Assembly: GCF_002155965.1 (NCBI RefSeq)
Contig: NZ_MUMH01000112.1
Span: 1-32,974 of the forward strand
DNA length: 32,974 nt
Direction of reading: 5' to 3'
Source of the DNA: Allokutzneria sp. NRRL B-24872
GTDB lineage: Bacteria > Actinomycetota > Actinomycetes > Mycobacteriales > Pseudonocardiaceae
In this document: positions 30,137 through 32,974 of the stretch, piece after piece
Layout: each line of letters starts with the position of its first letter
How positions within the stretch are numbered: the stretch's first letter is position 1
The notes under the pieces: model-generated
Databases searched by the model: none
What the model was told of the DNA's origin: nothing
The model's input: the letters and a program-made list of their open reading frames with translations, nothing else
Position numbers and translations under genes: made by a program

Positions 30137-30946
30137 ATGACGAGGACCGGCCGAGCGCTGCTCGTCGGTGGGATCGCGGTGTTCGCGGCGGCGGTGCTGG
30201 GGTTGGTGCTCAGCGGGCACACGGCTCTGCGGTACTCCGCCGACCACGACGGAGCGCGGTCGCTCTGGCAACTCTGGACTCCGGTCGCGGTCGGACTGCT
30301 GGTAGCGGTGTTGCTGGCACCGAAAAAACCGGCGGCCGATCCGTTCGCAGGTACGGAACCCCGAAAGCTCACCGTGCAGGCGTGGAGCTTGGCGGCACTG
30401 GGTGCCGCGTTCGCGGTGGGCTACTACCTGTCACCACGCGGTGATCTGTGGTTCCTGGGCCTGAAGTTGGCTCTGCTGCTGGCGATCCCGCTCGCCGTGG
30501 GCGCCACCTGGCGGGAGTGGTCCACTGTGGACCTTCGAGGCCGATGGCTGCGCCCGCTGCTCGTCGTGACCGTCTACATCGGACTGCTCTCGGTGCTGAC
30601 GCCGTGGAGCGGGGCCGCGGTACCGCTGTCGGTGATCGCGGTGGTGTTCCTCGTGAACGCGGCACTGGAGGAGATCTTCTACCGGTTCTGGCTGCAAACC
30701 CGGCTGGAGTCCCTGTACGGACGCTGGCCCGCCATCGTCGTGTCCGCGCTGGTGTGGGCCGCGTGGCACGCGGCGATCCAGGGCGGCGCGGGACTGCCGC
30801 TGGACCTCGCGTCAGTCGTCGCCAACCAGGGGGTCACCGGGCTCCTGCTCGGCTACCTGTGGTCGCGGCACCGCAACCCCTGGCTGCTGCTCCTGGCCCA
30901 CGGGCTGCTCAACGCTCCCCCGGCCATGCTCGTCGCGCTGTTCTGA
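30137..30946 (+). CDS. CPBP-family intramembrane metalloprotease
   Basis: A 269-aa multi-pass membrane protein (about eight hydrophobic segments) of the CPBP/Abi family, related to Rce1 prenyl-protein protease. The three active-site motifs are present in order: EEIFYR near residue 178 (EExxxR), a His in LVWAAWHAA near residue 212, and LLLAHGLLNAP near residue 255. In bacteria such proteins process membrane proteins or confer bacteriocin self-immunity; no bacteriocin gene is adjacent. GAGGGGGCGGA precedes the ATG, and the gene is 9 nt after the Suc-Fer gene, so they form an operon. Its last 135 nt are overlapped on the other strand by a TetR gene. Confidence 0.9.
   Translation: MTRTGRALLVGGIAVFAAAVLGLVLSGHTALRYSADHDGARSLWQLWTPVAVGLLVAVLLAPKKPAADPFAGTEPRKLTVQAWSLAALGAAFAVGYYLSPRGDLWFLGLKLALLLAIPLAVGATWREWSTVDLRGRWLRPLLVVTVYIGLLSVLTPWSGAAVPLSVIAVVFLVNAALEEIFYRFWLQTRLESLYGRWPAIVVSALVWAAWHAAIQGGAGLPLDLASVVANQGVTGLLLGYLWSRHRNPWLLLLAHGLLNAPPAMLVALF
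30519..30533. repeat. TCCACWGTGGA palindrome, copy 3 (inside the CPBP gene)
   Basis: GGTCCACTGTGGACC, the longest copy at 15 bp. The coding frame reads Ser-Thr-Val-Asp (WSTVDL), with ACT for Thr. Confidence 0.6.
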
Positions 30947-31543
30947 AGCACTGGGAACGGCGGCGTCGAACAGGCCCCGGCCGAGGTCCTGGGAGTCGTC
31001 GAGCCCGAGCTTGCCGAGCGCGTCGTCCGGCAGAGCCAACAGGGAGATCGACACGCCCAGGAAGTACGCGTCCAGCAACGCCGCGTCGCGCGGGGTGGTG
31101 TCGAGCCCGGCCGAGCGGTGCACCGCGATGACGCCCTCGGCGTTGGCCCGCACCATCTCGCCGAGCGCTTCGCGGACCTCGGGACGGCGCACGCCTTCCA
31201 GGTACAGCTCGAAGAGGGCCAGCGTCTGCGTGCGGTCGCCGTGCACGGCACGCGTCAGCATCGCCGGGTACAGCTCGCGGACCTGGTCCGGGCGCACCTC
31301 GGCGGGCGTGGTGTCGCGCAGCACTTGCACGGCCGCGCTGTGCTCGTCGGCCATCCGCCGCGCGGCCGCGACCAGCAGCGCGTTGCGCGTGGGGTAGTAG
31401 TTCTTGGTGGTGCCGAGGGGAACCTGGGCCTCGCGGTCCACCGCGCGGTGGGTGAGGCCGCGACCGCCTTCCCTTGCCAGCACGTCGATCGCCGCGTCCG
31501 CGAGCAGTTCGCGGCGCGAGTGTGCGCGTGCCCCAGAAGCCAT
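30812..31543 (-). CDS. TetR family regulator with an antisense-overlapping C-terminal tail
   Basis: A 243-aa regulator. The helix-turn-helix is at about residues 7-55 (SRRELLADAAIDVLAREGGR, then GLTHRAVDREAQVPLGTTKNYYPTRNALL); the ligand domain follows to about residue 195 (SQDLGRGLFDAAVP). Beyond that the frame continues for about 45 hydrophilic residues (SASEQRDEHGRGSVEQPVGQ and on) that are simply the reverse strand of the CPBP gene, so the natural stop appears to have been lost. The ATG at 31543 follows CGGGGAC. A 7-bp dyad with TAGGGT inside it lies upstream, suggesting autoregulation. Confidence 0.87.
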   Translation of the reverse strand: MASGARAHSRRELLADAAIDVLAREGGRGLTHRAVDREAQVPLGTTKNYYPTRNALLVAAARRMADEHSAAVQVLRDTTPAEVRPDQVRELYPAMLTRAVHGDRTQTLALFELYLEGVRRPEVREALGEMVRANAEGVIAVHRSAGLDTTPRDAALLDAYFLGVSISLLALPDDALGKLGLDDSQDLGRGLFDAAVPSASEQRDEHGRGSVEQPVGQEQQPGVAVPRPQVAEQEPGDPLVGDD

Positions 31544-31561
31544 GTCCGTCCCCGACCCGAC

Positions 31562-31591
31562 CACCACAACAGCGGTACCCTAACTGTGGTG
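31562..31591 (-). promoter_or_regulatory. Dyad operator overlapping the promoter of the TetR gene
   Basis: CACCACA (31562-31568) and TGTGGTG (31585-31591) are exact inverted copies with a 16-nt spacer. On the minus strand the spacer contains TAGGGT, a good -10 box. A repressor on this dyad would block the promoter, as expected for TetR autoregulation. Confidence 0.45.
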
Positions 31592-31674
31592 CGGCGTTCG
31601 CGGCCACTCGAAGTGATCTCCCCTACTCGGAAACCGAGTCGTGCTCGCGCCGCCGATGTGTCAGGGTCTGCGCC

Positions 31675-32208
31675 ATGTCCGCCACCCCGACCGCCCTGCC
31701 GCGTTGGCAGTTCGACCTCACCTGGTCGCTGTTCGAGTTCCACCTCGACCGCCTCGAAGACGCGGATTTCCTGTGGGAGCCCGGAAAAGCCTGCTGGACC
31801 GTGCGCGAGGGCGACGACGGCGCGTGGCGGCCGGACTGGGACGAGAGCGAGCTGGACCCGATCCCCGTGCCCACGATCGCCTGGCTCACCTGGCACATCG
31901 GCTGGTGGTGGAGCACCGCGATCGACCACGCGCTCGGCCGGACCCCGCGCGAGCGCGTCGACGTGACGTGGCCCGGCGACGGCGCGGCGACCGTGGCATG
32001 GCTGCGCGAGCTGCGCGCGGAGTGGGTGAGTGTGCTCGACGCACTCTCCGAGGAAGATCTCGCCGCTGTGGCACCGTTTCCGTGGCCGAGCGACCCCGAG
32101 CACCGCGTCGCGCACATGCTCGCGTGGGTGAACGCGGAGCTGATGAAGAACGTCGCCGAGATCGGTCAGCTCCGCCTGATCCGCGCCACGTCCACTGTGG
32201 ACAGTTAG
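31675..32208 (+). CDS. DinB family protein (putative metal-dependent enzyme)
   Basis: A 177-aa protein with the four-helix DinB fold: RWQFDLTWSLFEFHLDRL, then TIAWLTWHIGWWWSTAIDHA (metal-binding His in the second helix), then a late HMLAWVNAELMKN helix with another His. The relatives include mycothiol- and bacillithiol-dependent transferases, which fits an organism that makes mycothiol, but substrate choice cannot be read here. The ATG at 31675 is 7 nt after CAGGGT, a possible leaderless -10, and the frame upstream is not conserved. Its stop overlaps the convergent zinc-ribbon gene by 4 nt. Confidence 0.83.
   Translation: MSATPTALPRWQFDLTWSLFEFHLDRLEDADFLWEPGKACWTVREGDDGAWRPDWDESELDPIPVPTIAWLTWHIGWWWSTAIDHALGRTPRERVDVTWPGDGAATVAWLRELRAEWVSVLDALSEEDLAAVAPFPWPSDPEHRVAHMLAWVNAELMKNVAEIGQLRLIRATSTVDS
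32190..32202. repeat. TCCACWGTGGA palindrome, copy 4 (end of the DinB gene)
   Basis: GTCCACTGTGGAC, a 13-bp perfect palindrome encoding Ser-Thr-Val-Asp two codons before the DinB stop (TSTVDS), again with ACT for Thr. Confidence 0.6.
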
Positions 32209-32411
32209 CCCGTCATCGCGGTGTCCGGAACGCCCGCCGTGCCCACGAGGGCGTTCCCGAGCAACACCAGGCGCAGTCCGCACACGCACCGCACGTAGCG
32301 GACCGCGCCGGTCGAGGTGTGGTGCGAGGAGGCGACGGCGGGACCGGCCCCCTCGGCAGGCCATCCGCAGTTCGGGCAGGTAACCGCGTCCGGGATCTCA
32401 TTGCGCTGCAT
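32205..32411 (-). CDS. Small zinc-ribbon protein, hypothetical
   Basis: A 68-aa protein with two cysteine knuckles, CPNCG at residues 12-16 and CVCG near 42-45, spaced as in a zinc ribbon; the middle holds HH and the C-terminal third is mildly hydrophobic (LRLVLLGNALVGTAGV). It may bind zinc as a small regulatory or scaffold protein; no family is recognised. CAGGCT 6 nt before the ATG could be a leaderless -10. It is divergent from the CGNR gene with only 25 bp between the start codons, so their promoters must overlap. Confidence 0.6.
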   Translation of the reverse strand: MQRNEIPDAVTCPNCGWPAEGAGPAVASSHHTSTGAVRYVRCVCGLRLVLLGNALVGTAGVPDTAMTG

Positions 32412-32436
32412 GCCCCCAGCCTGCTGTCATGGGCTA

Positions 32437-32961
32437 GTGCACATCAACCCTTACGGCAGTGACAAGGCGTCGCTCGCGGTCGGGCTGGTCAACGCCGACC
32501 CCGGCATCGACCCGCCCGCGATGGGTGAGCTGCTGCGGCACTACAAGACGACCAGGCCCACCGTCGACGCCGAGGAGACCGCCGATCTCCTTGCGTGGGC
32601 GGCGAAACTCCGCGTCGTCTTCGAGGCGGCCGACCTCGACGAGCGCATCGACGTGCTCAACCGCCTGCTCGGCGAGGCCGCGATCCAGCCGACCATCGCG
32701 CGCCACGACGGCGAGATGACGCCGCACCTGCACTACTCGCTCGACACCGACAGCACCGTGAAGCGGGTGAAGGCCCGCACCGCGACCGGCCTCGCGCACG
32801 TGGTGTGCGCCTCCGGCGGCGGCCGGCTCGGCTGCTGCGCCCGCGAGGGCTGCACCACCGTGTTCATCGACACCTCGCGCAACGGCCGCAGGCGCTTCTG
32901 CTCCACCCAGTGCGCCAACCGCATCTACGTGGCCGACCACCGCGCCCGCCGCCGCGCCTAA
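32437..32961 (+). CDS. CGNR zinc-finger domain protein (ABATE-type regulator)
   Basis: A 174-aa protein with an N-terminal stress-sensor-like ABATE domain (INPYGSDKASLAVGLVNADP to about residue 110) and a C-terminal CGNR-type zinc finger: CCAREGCTTVFIDTSRNGRR, then CSTQCANRIYVADHRARRR. The four zinc cysteines and the basic tail are intact, but the name-giving CGNR reads CANR here. Such proteins are thought to be DNA-binding transcription factors. The GTG at 32437 gives the family start VHINPYG; the frame is open further upstream without family similarity. It ends 13 bp before the edge of the window. Confidence 0.85.
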   Translation: MHINPYGSDKASLAVGLVNADPGIDPPAMGELLRHYKTTRPTVDAEETADLLAWAAKLRVVFEAADLDERIDVLNRLLGEAAIQPTIARHDGEMTPHLHYSLDTDSTVKRVKARTATGLAHVVCASGGGRLGCCAREGCTTVFIDTSRNGRRRFCSTQCANRIYVADHRARRRA

Positions 32962-32974
32962 GGGCTGTCTCGTA

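Overview
The DNA is very GC-rich and reads as the chromosome of a filamentous actinomycete, most likely family Pseudonocardiaceae. The case rests on a mycothiol ligase (MshC), a fused LysX-type lysyltransferase/lysyl-tRNA synthetase, PPE/EspG/DUF3558 genes, GTG starts, and several TANNNT boxes 6-7 nt in front of start codons, as in leaderless actinobacterial transcripts. The genus cannot be decided from this window. No rRNA, tRNA, CRISPR array, transposase or integrase was seen.

Layout. (1) 1-4.2 kb, plus strand: a RecB-like nuclease, an orphan phage-type lysis pair (GH25 lysozyme and r1t-like holin) closed by a strong hairpin, a Lon-like membrane protease without its PDZ domain, and a Tat-exported mutarotase-like beta-propeller. 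(2) 4.2-6 kb: hisE-hisG on the minus strand, with a divergent GrpB gene. (3) 6-9.9 kb, minus strand: a compact type VII secretion substrate cassette. It holds two copies of [PE-like 136-aa protein + DUF3558 lipoprotein], one PPE protein and one EspG chaperone. A tandem duplication left a 10-codon stub of the PPE gene between the two copies. (4) 10-14.2 kb, minus: metH and a coupled HAD phosphatase. (5) 14.4-17.9 kb: PAC2 protein, MFS exporter, TetR regulator, and a convergent alpha/beta hydrolase. (6) 17.9-22 kb: lysX overlapping a DUF998 membrane protein gene. (7) 22-23.5 kb: two small secreted four-cysteine proteins, a frameshifted XRE-type regulator and a small membrane protein. (8) 23.6-29.1 kb, minus: mshC, an MMPL transporter and a VWA protein. 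(9) 29.2-33 kb: sucrase/ferredoxin-like protein, CPBP protease, TetR regulator, DinB protein, a small zinc-ribbon protein and a CGNR zinc-finger regulator.

From memory, the order RecB-like, hisG, hisE, PPE, metH, PAC2, mshC matches the Mycobacterium tuberculosis Rv2119-Rv2130c region, including a PPE gene between hisE and metH. The housekeeping backbone therefore looks ancestral, with accessory genes inserted.

Three signals are not explained by the genes. The first is a roughly 79-bp element of three dyads at 30-bp spacing, present once upstream of metH/PAC2 and once, inverted and diverged, after the DUF998 gene; all three dyads in each copy carry the same paired base changes. The second is the 11-bp palindrome TCCACWGTGGA, found exactly four times and mostly inside genes as Ser-Thr-Val-Asp with rare Thr codons. 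The third is the secretion cassette with its duplication scar, the best candidate for an under-described system.
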